Of a stretch of DNA of 64,000 nt, positions 11,807 to 23,092 are shown one piece after another. The translations under genes and the position numbers were made by a program. Positions within the stretch are counted from its first letter, which is position 1. Every line of letters starts with the position of its first letter. The stretch covers positions 245,992-309,991 of the forward strand of contig CAJQUW010006126.1 of the NCBI GenBank assembly GCA_907163375.1, read 5' to 3'. The notes under the pieces were generated by a model that was given only the letters and a program-made list of their open reading frames with translations, ran no database searches and was not told where the DNA came from. Origin of the DNA: Prostheceraeus crozeri (taxonomy: Eukaryota; Platyhelminthes; Polycladida; Euryleptidae).

Positions 11807-14140
11807 TTTGTGAGTCAATGAAGGAACCTTGCTATCTAGGTCTGACAAAAGCTAAACCGCAACTCCTGTCAGATTAATCAGACTATGTAGGTCTTTCGGA
11901 TCCTGTCATCATCAACTGACTGGCAAAGCAGTCACCTAATCACAATTCCCATCACAATTAATCATCTGGTCACTGATAAAATGCAATTGCATATAAAATT
12001 TCAAAATTTTGCACCCTGCTTGTTTGTGCTAATTTAGTTATATCTTCTTGCAAATAGAGTGAATGAATATTGAGTTGCATCATCAATTGAAAAATGGGAA
12101 CAAATCTGAACAGCTGCCATCTTATCCAATATCAGGAATCATCAGATGACTACTTCACATCTCTCAGCATCGATGCAACTCCCTATTAAAAGTTGCAGCC
12201 ATGTCCGGGTAAATTTGAGATTTGCAATTAGCAAACTAGTTATCTAATTGCTTATCTCTTTTGCCTTATAGTCTATAGCTTGAGAATGGTGTCATAACCG
12301 AGAAATGTCGTTGTAATAAAAAAACTTCGACGAACATTTACATTTAGCAATAAGCAGCAGGGCTTGCTGTCTAATTCATAATCATCTGATCACACTACTG
12401 AAAAATGAAAAAAATGTAAGAAGCACACCTTTCCCAATTAATTATGCAACTGCCCAATACAGCTGCCGCAATCTCTAGTGAATAATAAACGCGCTTCTCA
12501 CGTTAATAACACAATAGCTCAGATCACCTGCACGTGCTGTTTCAATTCTTTATACAATGTAGATGTCACAGGTCAATAAAGGCAGTCTTATTTCCAATTA
12601 CACAAATCAAAAATCAATCATAAAACAAGCAAATTCTTTCAGCGTTATGTAAATGGAAATTGATCAAGAGTTACTTATAAGTTGAATTTATCATTGAAAT
12701 TGCTTCGTGAATAAACATACTTTACTTGATCCAACTTCTTAAGCGGTGATTTTACTTTATCTCATCGTACTCTTCCGATTACCTGGCAAGATGAAATGAA
12801 TTTATTGAGCCATCCTACTTAAAACATTACTTGTAGTCAGCAGCTTATTCATTTCTACTATTTCATTTCTTGTGCTTTCTATGGTCGTTTAATCGGATGA
12901 TGAATTGCAATAGGAATTGTAATATGTGATGCATTTGAATAAGTTGTGCACTAAGAATAGTTCACTATCAATGTAACAATGAAATTGTTCAGGATATGGT
13001 ATAATTGACTACTCATTTCCCTTTGTCATTGCACATATGAACTGAAGATTTTACGAGTTTGTTGGTCTGATGATCTGAATTGAGATGTTCATTTCAATGA
13101 TGTAGAAAGTACTGTGTTCTAGGCGGTTCTATGTCCCAAAAGTTTTAAAAAGACTCATGCCACTCTCGATGGCTTTGGAGGTCATAGAAATGATTGAAAT
13201 AAGTTGAAAATGCATCTCTGCAGGCATTGGCAATAATGCACCATTTCATCCACCAGATAGCCATTAACCGTCGCCCGCCATTCCCGATTGAGAATCCATT
13301 AATGAATGCATTGGTGAATGGATGTTTAAAACCATTTTTGGATAGAAATCGGAAATTCAAATCTATCCAGATTGCAAAAACTCATAGACTTCCTAGTTTC
13401 TCATGAATTAAAATTTATTGTTATATCCGCATCCGATAAAATCCTCCGATCGTGTTTCTATCGCCACGTTCATGACGCGTAGAAGAAGTGACCATACCGG
13501 ATCGTGGCTTTGAGAAGTATTGAGAAGAAGCATACTTTGAGAATATATTTGAGAAGTATCCTATGGTCGCTTGTAGAAGTATCTTGGCAGATAAGGAATT
13601 TTGATGGCACTGCCCCTTCTTTTGAATAATGCTTAATAATGCTTCAATGTTTTGATCTTATTTGCTTACGATAAATATTAGTAGTATTCTTCGTGGTAGC
13701 GCTGAAGTCAGATTCACTGAAGTGAAGGGAACACAAGAAGTGTTTTGTTGGAATATAGGCCTACTCTATTAACTCGTTTTAACCATAAATTCAAACGTTC
13801 CTTATTCTGCAGAGGAAAACGGTGATTATGTTACATTATCGTGACGATTAGGCTGACAACCAACAGCGACACATTTGTTTGCCATCTTGGCGTTGGAATC
13901 AATTGCACTCGAGAACAATTATCAAATTGTCCTTTATCATTTCAACTATAGCTGCAATATCGATAGTTTGCATCAATAATGTTAGCCTGATCTTGTAGAA
14001 AATGATTTCAAATTTTGCTCACTTATCTGTCCAGAGAAATCTAGAAGTCTATGCATGGACAATGGACATCCTACTATATAGCTTTCCATGTTCTATGTCT
14101 CGATGGCATAAAATACCATTGAGATCACACTTGACTACCA
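11807..14140. other. Non-coding stretch, nothing recognised
   Basis: AT-rich, with many TGATCA/ATCAAT-type words. Open frames are short and without family motifs. Confidence 0.45.
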
Positions 14141-14148
14141 AAAGAAAT

Positions 14149-14236
14149 AAGAATCCAACATCTGATTTACGGTCAAAATCTACGGGCGCTACTCGTCCTA
14201 AGATTGTTGACCTGAAATCAGACATTGGATTCTTAC
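14149..14236. repeat. Inverted-repeat hairpin
   Basis: Arms aagaatccaacatctgattt (14149-) and the complement of aaatcagacattggattctt (ending about 14236) are separated by about 20 nt and share ggtcaa/ttgacc internally. This is a foldback structure of MITE type; no target duplication could be assigned. Confidence 0.7.
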
Positions 14237-14278
14237 ATTGAGACAGAAAACATTCACATTATAATTAAATTCACGTAT

Positions 14279-14395
14279 ATTAAAAAGTCAACTTTTCAGT
14301 ACAAGGAGCGATATCGTTGTCGAGAAAGCGCAGCGATCGAGACAAAGATATTCGCTCAGTGTATACTGAAAAGGACTTTTTAATCGAGTGAAGGA
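14279..14395. repeat. Long imperfect hairpin
   Basis: The left arm begins attaaaaagtcaacttttca and the right arm ends tgaaaaggactttttaat; inner parts (gagcgatatcgttgtc / gacaaagatattcgctc) also pair. A further copy of 'ttaaaaagtcctttcc' near 14617 suggests that a larger element spans 14279-14635 and encloses the next hairpin. Confidence 0.65.
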
Positions 14396-14427
14396 AATTT
14401 ATTTCTATGCATGCATCTCCACTTGAA

Positions 14428-14512
14428 ATATGTTAGTTAAGGTTACAGGAGGACATCATGACTGTATTTCCCATGCAGTCATAGAGATATCCTCCTGTAA
14501 CATACTTAAAGG
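14428..14512. repeat. Hairpin inside the same foldback region
   Basis: Arms gttacaggaggacatcatga and the complement of tagagatatcctcctgtaac enclose 'ctgtatttcccatgcag'. Nested between the two 'ttaaaaagtc' ends, which fits a foldback element with palindromic interior. Confidence 0.65.
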
Positions 14513-14659
14513 ATGCTCATTTTATCCAATCAGAGAGGGATAACTGTTAATAGAAGGATAATATTCTTAAAATGCCAGGAACAATTTTGTTAAAATGATT
14601 GTTTAAAATCTATGGTTAAAAAGTCCTTTCCAAGTTGAGAAATAGATATCCATGGAAGA

Positions 14660-16139
14660 AGAAGAAAGCGTTTGGAAATCAAGTTAGCAAAGATAGCTAA
14701 CACCCTGACCACCATGCATGGCAGGTACATCTACTAATTCTATGAATGTGGTTTCTTTGATTTACGTCATTGATCAGCAGTCAAAATTCAAAATCAAATT
14801 TTTGGATTGCATTCTATGGTCAGACGGAAAAGCAATTCTTTCTAACATATTTGACCATCAAAGCTGCACGACACAAGAAGCCATGACAAAAATGCCACAC
14901 CAATAACAACAGAAGAAGTCATTAAGGTCCAGAAGACCACATTCCTGAAAATACCGTCAATCAAAACAACTGGGTAAGGAAAGTATTCGACGACTGGCTA
15001 AAGAAAAGGAATGCTGCCATTTTAAAAATGATTCACAGGAGCTTGTGTTTTTATCCAACCGTTCTGACAATGGACATGAAAATTTAGAATTTATTTCAAA
15101 AGACACTTTGTATCAAACATAAAATTTTTCTTTCACGGAGTAAGAAAGAAGAATGGCGACGACGTGTACCCCGGAGAAACACTACGGCTTCTGTTATACG
15201 GAATCCAACGTTATATAAGAAGTGGACGTAAATTGGATTGGAAGATAAGACGATTTTCATGACGTTAAAGTTGCATGGAAAAAATTAATCATCAATTAGA
15301 ACTCCCATGAAGTTGCCAGATAAATTAAAACTTCTATTAAATCAAGTATCAAGTAATGCAATTTTCCATTGTAACTTTTCCATTATTTTTGTTCTCATTG
15401 TTACTTTAGAATTAAAGTATGATCAACTGACTATAAAAAATTAAGATTTAGTATATGCTCATCTTGCTCAGTATATAGCTAAAAGAATTTCGTGCGTTAT
15501 ACAGGTACATGTAGGTGTATCTGTTTCTAATTAGCTGAAGTTGAACAATTAGCATTTTAGAGTCATCATAAAGCTTCTATAAAAGAAAATAGAAGCAGCA
15601 GAAGATATGAAGATCGAAGCAGTCAATTTTATCGAATACTGTCAGCTATCTTACAGAAAACTAAAACACCGGTAACGTTGATAATTGTGTTAATAATAGA
15701 TCGTTTACCAATTAGATATTTTTGATTGTGCATCAGGTCGATATCATTCAATTGAGCACAGTGTGATGCTCCTAAGTTTCAAATACTAGATTTAGGCACT
15801 TGTCAGGGATATTCAACGTAATTATAATCAAAATAATACAAAGAGAAAACAAAATCATGACGCAAATATACTTTTCATCATAAAAATGCACTAACTGCAA
15901 AGTATTGACCACAATTACTGCAAAGTTGAACATGCACTGTAAAGTAATGCTCATGCGCTCTGAGGGTTACGGTAAAATATCAACTTTTCAACACATGCAT
16001 AGAAATAAAGTACGAGTATATATATTTAAATCAATCAAAGATTTCTACATCTCTTCATTATCTGTAACCATTCTGTTACAAACAGCTTCAGAATTTTAGA
16101 TTTCATAGACTTCTTAAGAGCAATTGTATTCATGGATTT
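14660..16139. other. Non-coding stretch, nothing recognised
   Basis: No domain, terminal repeat or splice-flanked exon was seen. Confidence 0.4.
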
Positions 16140-16325
16140 TGATGGCAGCACATCGGGCAGTCTCGGCTATGCTAACTGACTAAGTTGCCCATGACTAAGT
16201 CCGTGGTGGACGGAACGTAAAGATGTAAAGACTCTATTATTTGAATTTTAGCTGAATAAATTGTCTAAATAAGCAGGGAGAGCTTTTTGATCAGTCAAAT
16301 CACGAAAATGTTGTTGGCTTATTTC
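16140..16325 (+). repeat. Penelope-like terminal-repeat fragment (solo)
   Basis: Matches the terminal repeats at 23093-23290 (+) and 20130-20262 (-): ttgcccatgactaagtccgt at 16185-16204, then 'aataagcagggagagctt' in the place of 'aaaaagcaggtagagctt'. No RT or endonuclease adjoins it. It retains a variant of the hammerhead-like core (gtccgtggtggac) but the bases after the stem are ggaacg rather than gaatcg. Confidence 0.65.
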
Positions 16326-16469
16326 AATATTGAATTTTTATGATACTGTGTCTTTTGATTACCAGTCAAAATGAAATATGATCTCAGTCACTCGTTACAA
16401 TTAATTAATCAAAATATACTTACTGCTCTGTTCATGGTATATCTGGATAATGTTCCTACTTTTACACAG

Positions 16470-16548
16470 GGCTGGGGATCGCGGAATGGATTTTGACTTT
16501 TAGTCCGCGATCACGGATTGAATTCAGACTTAAGTCGCGAATCCCCGA
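16470..16548. repeat. Short GC-rich inverted repeats (possible solo hAT end)
   Basis: gatcgcgga (16478-16486) pairs perfectly with tccgcgatc (16504-16512), and a third variant, gtcgcgaatcccc, follows at 16534-16546. The start cagggctggggatcgcgg resembles a hAT-type terminus, but no partner end or target duplication was located. Confidence 0.4.
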
Positions 16549-16947
16549 TTTTAATTGAAAATGTCAGAAATGCTGAAGATAATTATGCCACATCTTTTAT
16601 AGGCTTAAAAACATATTTAGCCATTCTTTAAAAACATTTAGCTATTCTTCAATTACCTACTAAAATAATCACCTGGTTGTTTGATATTCCTTGAAACATT
16701 ACAAAAACTGAATTGTACTGTAGACCCCTATGATTACTCTTTGGCCTAGCAATTTTTTTGATCGCTTCTAAATGATCGTTATCAATTCAAATTCGAACAT
16801 CTGATGAAGCTGTTTGCATTTCTTATTGTCAAAACTACTGAACACATCATTCGGCAAGCTTCTGCGCAATATATTATATTTATGATGAATACACCGCAAA
16901 AGATCTTTTGAACAGACGTGCGACAGCATTAGATGTCTTTCTCTTGT

Positions 16948-17685
16948 CTGACCTATCATTTTGATAGGACTGCGACTCCGGGTGACAAGTATGTATATAC
17001 AGCCTAGTTTTTTGAAAAATTAACTGGTAGCCTATAATTGATCATTACAAGCTTACCTGAACCTATTTTTAATGATCATTGCTGTATCAATTATCTTAAA
17101 TCCTTTTCGATGAAAGTTCATCAAATGTCGCTTTAAGTTGGATACATACGACTCGGCTCCTCCCATCTTCTTGATGTGTGCTTCACACGGTTTTTCTCCA
17201 GTCTCTACCAGGCAGGAAAATCCCCCATCCTTCTCCAAAAAATATGAGCACACTTTCGATTTTAATATGCGCTTTGGAGGAGCCATCACCCACGATTAAC
17301 GTGAGGGTAAGATGTTATGTTCTCAAACAAGCTAGTATTTTACTGTTGTATCTGATGTGACCTTTGGCGCGTAGGTGTGATCGAGGCTAGGAAGGCTTGT
17401 CTTCAGTACTAAATCACAGAGTAAAAAGACAATCCTCTTTTCACTATCACAGTTCATTCCCTCAACTATTACAAGCTTTGCATGCACTGCTGTCTCTGTA
17501 CTTTTGTTTGACGTAGAAAGTTGACATCAAGACAGTTACAGCTATTGCACGAGAATAGATAAGTTGCTTGTATTATACTTCCGATCTAGTTATTGGCCGG
17601 AGTCCGGAGTCCTATCATATCATAGGACTCCGACTCCGGCAAAATGATAGGACTCCGGGACACCGACACCGACTCCGCATCCCTG
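16948..17685 (-). mobile_element. hAT-like element relic with BED-finger exon, copy 1
   Basis: Homologous to the element at 30365-33117. The right end (gactccgcatccctg, to 17685) matches that element's terminal inverted repeat; the left end lacks the terminal cagggatgcgg and begins around acctatcattttgatagga. Subterminal repeats of GGACTCC/GGAGTC are piled up at 17597-17680. Only one exon of a transposase-like gene remains, so it cannot move by itself. Confidence 0.75.
17057..17289 (-). pseudogene. BED-type zinc-finger exon of a hAT element
   Basis: The minus-strand reading from Met 17289 gives about 77 residues: SKVCSYFLEKDGGFSC, then KPCEAH, then SNLKRHLMNFH. This is a BED-like finger (aromatic YF pair, two Cys, His-x4-His) used by hAT transposases to bind their ends. 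The exon ends at a good splice donor (GTTCAG^GTAAGC, boundary at 17057). The catalytic exons are missing from the element. Host domestication is possible in principle, but the placement inside terminal-repeat remnants makes a relic far likelier. Confidence 0.7.
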
Positions 17686-18480
17686 GTATGAATTGCCTAA
17701 TTTGACAGTAAGTTAAATCTACGGTAGCGACAGTAAAGCCTAAATTCTACTGCGATTCTTAAATTCCTTTAAGTTGAATGATTTGTTCTCATGTAGAGCA
17801 CCTTCATATGCGTCGGTACATGTTGAAGACGCATCCTCAAGTTCTCGAGTCGCTTTCATCGTGACCTGTACATTGTGAGCTAGATATTTCAGTCATCCCT
17901 GGAGTGATACATATGAGAAGGATTTTGTTTCATTTTATATCACATAATTTCTTCATGTGTTTAATGCTTTTCTTCGAATCATTATCACGATCTATGTAGT
18001 CACACACGCGTCTAAGTCATGTGACGCTATCATTCATTTCAACTTAGCAAACATAAGCAGGACTATAGGCCCATTACATGCCGTGCATGCCTCCCTAGCT
18101 AAACACATTCGCAAAAATTAAGTGTAAGAGTAAGCAGTGAACATTATCCGCCTTCAGTGACATGAAAAATTGTCAGATATAGTAACTGTCCGATCGTGGA
18201 CATGTAGTAATCGCGGAGACATTTACACTAAAACCGGTTTGATGCGGGGAAGTCAAAGAAGCAAAGACTATAGATTTCAGCAGTAGGCTAATCTGCTATC
18301 ACCTATCTGTGATAACACGTTAATATCTTTTGGACACTATTGGCATATCTGGGATGATTATATCAGCTGTTATAATTTTGAAATGCTTGGCGTTCCGAAA
18401 ATGTCTAACAAGTAATGAACAGTCAATGCGTAGAACATTTTTGAAATCTAAAATTTAGCAATCAGATGGAAGAATGCATA

Positions 18481-18540
18481 GCTAAAATGAATAAATGCGT
18501 CTACAAAAATCTTACATTTAGCCTGCAATTTAAGCCTCTA
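18481..18540. repeat. 60-bp direct repeat, first copy
   Basis: 'ctaaaatgaataaatgcgt' followed by a shared tail (caaaaatctta, ttagc, tgcaattt, agcctc). The second copy lies 224 bp downstream. Confidence 0.7.
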
Positions 18541-18704
18541 ATGCAGAACATACGAACCGCGGGCTATTTCCAGTCTGAGGAGGATTGATTTGTGGCTCGC
18601 GAGTGCTACATGCAACCGCTTCTAAAATATTTGCAGATTAAGTATTTAAGTATAGCTCAGGAAGTATAAAATCCCAGTTTCCAAGCTCCCAAGTTGGAAT
18701 GAAT

Positions 18705-18767
18705 AACTAAAATGAATAAATGCGTGTGCAAAAATCTTATTAAATTTAGCATGCAATTTTAGCCTCC
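18705..18767. repeat. 60-bp direct repeat, second copy
   Basis: Second copy of the repeat at 18481-18540, with small indels such as an extra 'taaa'. The spacing suggests an old tandem duplication of about 225 bp. Confidence 0.7.
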
Positions 18768-19902
18768 AAAAGGTTTTGAAAATGTGGAAAATTGAGTCTG
18801 CTGGAAACATAAATGCATCAACTTCTAACATGACTGAATTTGAACATCGGTAATTGATTCTGCCGCATTGATGGACAGACGACTTTAAGCCTATATATCA
18901 CCGGAGGCGATTCGCATTTTTGCTGCACACGAATTACTTCACAAGAAATAATTCGGCATGTAGCATAGACCAACTGTAGTCATTTTATCGAACCAAATAC
19001 ACAAATATGCAAAGTCAATCATTTAGTCAGAATTCTATGATTGGCTCTATCATCACCGTATACAGGTTCACCAGCAAACCAAATACACAATTTACCAATC
19101 AAAAGCTTAGAGTGCACACGTTTTGTCACTAAACTACATGATCTAAACTTTCGGCACTTCCAGTTTCAAACTTTAGTACTATTTTGAGGAGACTGAATCT
19201 CGTCATTACAAACATCTTGCATGATGACTTTCAAAGAAACGCGTCGACTTTCAGTGTGAAGGCAGCATTTTGAAGAATGATTCTACTTCTCATTTCACGC
19301 TAATCTTTTATACTGCTGACATGAAGAAGTTTAGCTAAATTTGAATATCATGTAAAACTGTTTCTTCTGAGGTCGGTGCAGATACGGTTGACTCCCGGAT
19401 GTCAATTTTTCATTATTGCAAGGAATTTACTGCCTGAGGTATTAATACACGATGTTATCAATGTATATATATATGTCTTCAATGTGAGATATAATGTGAT
19501 AAGGACCTACTATGCTTGCCTGCCTTGACAACATGTCTGATTCGTATAAATCGTGTACCTGGCCTAAAAGAACGTGGTTAATGCTATGGTTTAGAATGAC
19601 GCATTCATGCGGAGTGGCATGGAATTCCATGGGTATGGGGAACTCCCACACAGATTTCACACGGCAACTCTCTACAGCTATGCATGACCTCCTATACGAG
19701 CAGCCGCGCATTGCAAATATCTCAAACGATGTGCATTGCACAAAAGTCGCACGATTCCTGGTCATTCAAGAATTGTGCGATTTATTCCGTCGAAATCAAT
19801 TAACTGGGAATCTTCTAAGAGGAAATCTTCTAAGTCTACAGTTTCGACTTCATGATTTAGAATGATGCGGCATCAATTTTCACAAATGTCTTGACAACTT
19901 AC

Positions 19903-20058
19903 CTCAAACCGAACAGGTTCTGGGCTTATCAGACCATTTGGGGAATAAGCCACCTCCAGCTCAACCTTCATCCTCAGAGGTATTTGCTGATTGATGAAAG
20001 CGATACGATCGGCCAAAAGAACTTCATGTGGCGGTCTCTCACTGACGATAGGGTATAC
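19903..20058 (-). CDS. Internal exon of an unidentified host gene
   Basis: On the minus strand an acceptor (cagtttcag) is followed by 156 nt, exactly 52 open codons, ended by donor GAG^GTAAGT. The translation starts VYPIVSERPPHEVLLADR and ends YSPNGLISPEPVRFE, a globular-looking sequence with no mobile-element motif. It is phase 0 at both ends. Exon 26791-27149 upstream on the same strand also ends in phase 0 at a donor, so the two can be joined in frame across a 6.7-kb intron full of transposons. I do not recognise the family. Confidence 0.6.
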
Positions 20059-20129
20059 CTGAAACTGTAGAGGAGCATTTGTAAGCTTTATGGCAATGAT
20101 TGACGGCGTCGTACGAGAGGTGATTTCTC

Positions 20130-20262
20130 ATGATTTGACAGAATCAAAAAATAATAAGCTCTACCTGCTTTTTTAAACAATATATACAATTAAAATAAGT
20201 AGTAACATCCCGACGTTTAGTCATGGGTAACAAACTACAGCCTCTACTGGGTTTGTATACAT
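20130..20262 (-). repeat. Penelope-like terminal repeat, minus copy
   Basis: Inverted relative to 23093-23290: both share gtatacaaacccagtagag (or close), the stretch tagtttgttacccatgacta, and aaaaaagcaggtagagctta. Compared with the plus copy it lacks exactly the stem-loop segment between 'atgactaa' and 'cgtcggga'. It directly follows the RT pseudogene at 20264. Confidence 0.8.
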
Positions 20263-20263
20263 C

Positions 20264-20830
20264 TTATGACAGCTCGTCAAGAGGAATGGAATTCCGTAAG
20301 AGGATGGAAGTGTAGAGGCTCTTAACATCTAGTGAGATGAAAACCAAAGTGTCTTTTGACAAAGTACTTAAATTATTTAAATATTTGATAAGATCATCAG
20401 TGCTGCTGATTTTAGTTGGGACTAAAATTGCCAATTGATTTAGAACTTTACTTATCAGCCAATCAATTTTATCGTGGATTCCAATAGAAAAAGCTATGGG
20501 ACGCAACGGAAAGCCATTAGGCGAGTTTTGTTTGTGATCTTTTATAGTGTAGTAGAATTTTGCTGGCTAACTACCACTGGACAAGAGGCGATTAGTATCT
20601 AAATTCAGATTTCTGCAACTAGACCTGTCTAAAGAGTTAGCTTGCTTTTCAATAGTGTTACGCCTAGATTTTTTAATAACTTGTAAGTATTGGCATCATT
20701 TAGGATATTCTCCACTCGATTAATAAAATTATCTTTTTTTCGTAACTACTACGCGGTTCGTGTTATCGGACGGAACAGCTAGTAAACTGTTGATTTTCAT
20801 AAACTCATTAGCTTTTGTCTATTATTTTAT
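20264..20830 (-). pseudogene. Penelope-like reverse transcriptase fragment
   Basis: Minus-strand pieces follow the PLE RT order: an N-terminal PSDNTNRVVVT block (usual DKgNatVvm), NFINRVENILNDANTYKLL, then FYYTIKDHKQN (usual lPKiHK), RPIAFSIG, and the motif A region LVFISLDVKSLYTSI with the first catalytic Asp. A frameshift in the A-run near 20740 and stops (one after KSKLTL) kill the frame. The sequence jumps from just after motif A straight into the terminal repeat, so motif C (YxDD), thumb and endonuclease are deleted. RT of this class primes on nicked DNA or chromosome ends. Confidence 0.85.
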
Positions 20831-21299
20831 GTATTTATTTGTGTTTACGGTTTCTCTTAATATAAGTAGTATCCTTATTCAAGACTCTTTTAGCTTCATG
20901 TTGAGACATCATTAAATTCGCTTATTTTCGTAGGAAAATTAATCGTATTTTTACTAAATGGAATGCGCAAATCGGCATTGCCACCATTAACAACATCGTT
21001 AGGTCGTGCATCTACAAATTTAGAGTTCGAAAAAATTAAAGAATAATCGATTTTCAACAAAGTTCCATAGAAAACGACAAAATGGTCCAGATAAAAACAT
21101 TAATAAGAGCAATCAAGTATTCCCACAACTTGACTTTATTAGCGATGCTTCCACTCGTCAATTCAGGAAATTAACCAATATTACCAATAATTTGCCACGA
21201 TTTGCCAATATCTATTGTAAATAAACCGAGTAGAAATACCATTAACAATTTAAATACATGTAGTTATCGGTCTAATATCAGTGCACTCCAACGACCGAA

Positions 21300-21525
21300 G
21301 AAATATCATTGCCCTATGCGCTACGTGGTCTATAACGTCATGTGGCCTGTCTGTTTGTGACGAATATTACATCGGTTCCACAAATCGCCCGTTTGCAGAC
21401 CGCTATGCAGAACATCGCAGAAGTGTTGTGAAATGAGACATCTCTGATCATATTGTCCATTTTCATAACAATTTGACCCTTAGTTTAGAAGATTTTATTA
21501 TTGAATTTATTAATCGCTTCAGCGA
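21300..21525 (+). pseudogene. Penelope-like GIY-YIG endonuclease fragment
   Basis: Plus-strand residues YVVYNVMWPV and then, after a frameshift near 21343, CDEYYIGSTNRPFADRYAEH form the GIY-YIG core: VVYN as the GIY half, YYIG as the YIG half, then catalytic-type Arg (DRY) and EH. A stop follows at VVK*. Together with the terminal repeat at 23093 this is the 3' half of a plus-strand PLE copy facing away from the minus-strand RT copy at 20264; the Tc1 at 21530-23090 is nested between endonuclease and terminal repeat. Confidence 0.8.
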
Positions 21526-21529
21526 CTAA

Positions 21530-23090
21530 AAAGGACTTAAATGTCCTTATATAATCTGATAAGCTATGATACAGTAACGGTTCTTAAGAAGCTAATATTT
21601 TGTGACCCTACCCTTATTGTCAATGACATTACCAATTCGTCTAGGCATTGATTCGATGATATCGTTGATTTTTGACTGATCTAACTTTCTCCACTCTCTT
21701 TTTAACAGTGACGTAAGTTGTGATACGCCATCTGTAGGTAGCAGTGAACGACGAACGTTACGTTTTAGAATACTCCATACATTTTCTATGGGATTCAGAT
21801 CAGGAGAACGAGCTGGCCAAGATAATGTCCTAAACCCCAATTGAGACTTGCATAAGTTGACTCTACTACTCCTATGACACGCAGCATTATCATCCATAAA
21901 TAACCAAGTCGATGGATCACCAAGTTGATCTGTCATTTGGCCAATGTTCATTCGTAAAACATTCACATAGCGTTCAGAATTCATGGTTCCTTGCTGTATG
22001 TGAAGTTCAGAGCGGCCATTGGTCCAAATGCCAGCTCAAATCAGTAGAGTCGCACCACCTTGAACCCGGGGACGATGTAAATGTCTCGGAATTTCCTGAT
22101 CAGATTTTGTCCATAATCTCAATCGACCATCACTATCCTTCAGACGGACTGATGCCTCATCAGACCAGACAACCCGATCCCATTGATTTCGCCAGTGACA
22201 ATGACTCATTGCCCATCTGAGACGTCTTTTTGTATGCTGATCTGATAATTCGATCTGAGAGGGCCTCTTACAGATCTTGAAATTCGACTCAATAAGTCTT
22301 CTACGAATAGTGGACTTAGAAATAGACGAGTCTAGTGCAGCCATCTCAGTTAACGAGAGACTTGGATCAACTTTAACAAATCTCAAAATTAGGCGGTCTC
22401 TACGTTTGGATGTTTTGCGTGGACGGCCAGAGCCCTCTTTACGACAGAGTCGAAAATCATCATTATGCCATCGATGCACATTTGTGTAAGGGACATTTAG
22501 TTGCTTGCTTGTAGCTCGCAAAGAAAACCCTAGTTCTAGCAAGGCTGAAACTTTGCCTTTTGTGAATGCGATCTCGTTATTGTTCATTTCTGCTTTGTAT
22601 TGTTTTCAACCGGTAAGAGATAGATTTCTAACTGAAAGCAATCAGGAGTGCTGCCAACACCACCGCAACGAAGTCAGGAAGGTATGGAACATGAAGTCCA
22701 GTTAATCACATGTAGCAGTTACATTATTGTTGATGAATAATGGTGCTATACTGGCTCTGATTGACCGATTTTCTTTATTTTTGTTTTGCTTGATAGCTTT
22801 TGGCTTGTAGAACAACATATTACATAACAAAGGAAGCAAATGTAATTTTATAAGAGTGAGGTATGATTTTGTGTAACATTGCTAAATAAAGATCAAATTA
22901 TCTACTACTTTTTTATCTATAACAGGAAAACAACTCAATATTCATGCTTGAAATTTCCAACAATGATATTAGTAAGCACAACTGACATATCTTCCAAATT
23001 TCAGAGAAATTCGTTCAAGTTTGGCGGAGTTAGACAAAGTTGAAGTTAAGGCGATGTTTAAGGGTGATCCATTTTTTATGAAACAATCTG
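21530..23090 (-). mobile_element. Tc1-like transposon, copy 1 (one end lost)
   Basis: Same family as the complete element at 53645-55300. The right end is intact (terminus cagattgtttcataaaaaat in reverse complement, ending 23090, next to TA at 23091). On the left, similarity stops near 21530, about 110 bp before where the second terminal repeat should be, so that end is deleted. It sits inside PLE sequence. Confidence 0.9.
21592..22587 (-). pseudogene. Tc1-like DD34E transposase with one nonsense codon
   Basis: Same length (332 codons including stop) and frame as the intact copy at 54148-55143, differing by roughly a dozen residues. The only obvious lesion is TGA in place of the Trp-184 codon (plus-strand 22036-22038), giving a 183-residue product that keeps the helix-turn-helix and first catalytic Asp but loses the second Asp and the Glu. 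With one end also missing, the copy should be immobile. Its similarity to the other copy indicates recent activity of the family. Confidence 0.92.
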
Positions 23091-23092
23091 TA

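Larger units (their letters stand above)
17686..19902. other. Non-coding stretch with a small direct repeat
   Basis: Contains the direct repeats at 18481 and 18705. Open frames on both strands at 19440-19865 overlap one another and show no family motif. Confidence 0.4.

Noticed and set aside
19442-19865. Overlapping open frames on both strands as an exon
   Set aside because: Neither strand shows a convincing splice acceptor and donor pair or a family motif.
21912-22705. Plus-strand open frames over the Tc1 transposase (mirrored at 54039-54823)
   Set aside because: Shadows of the transposase on the opposite strand.
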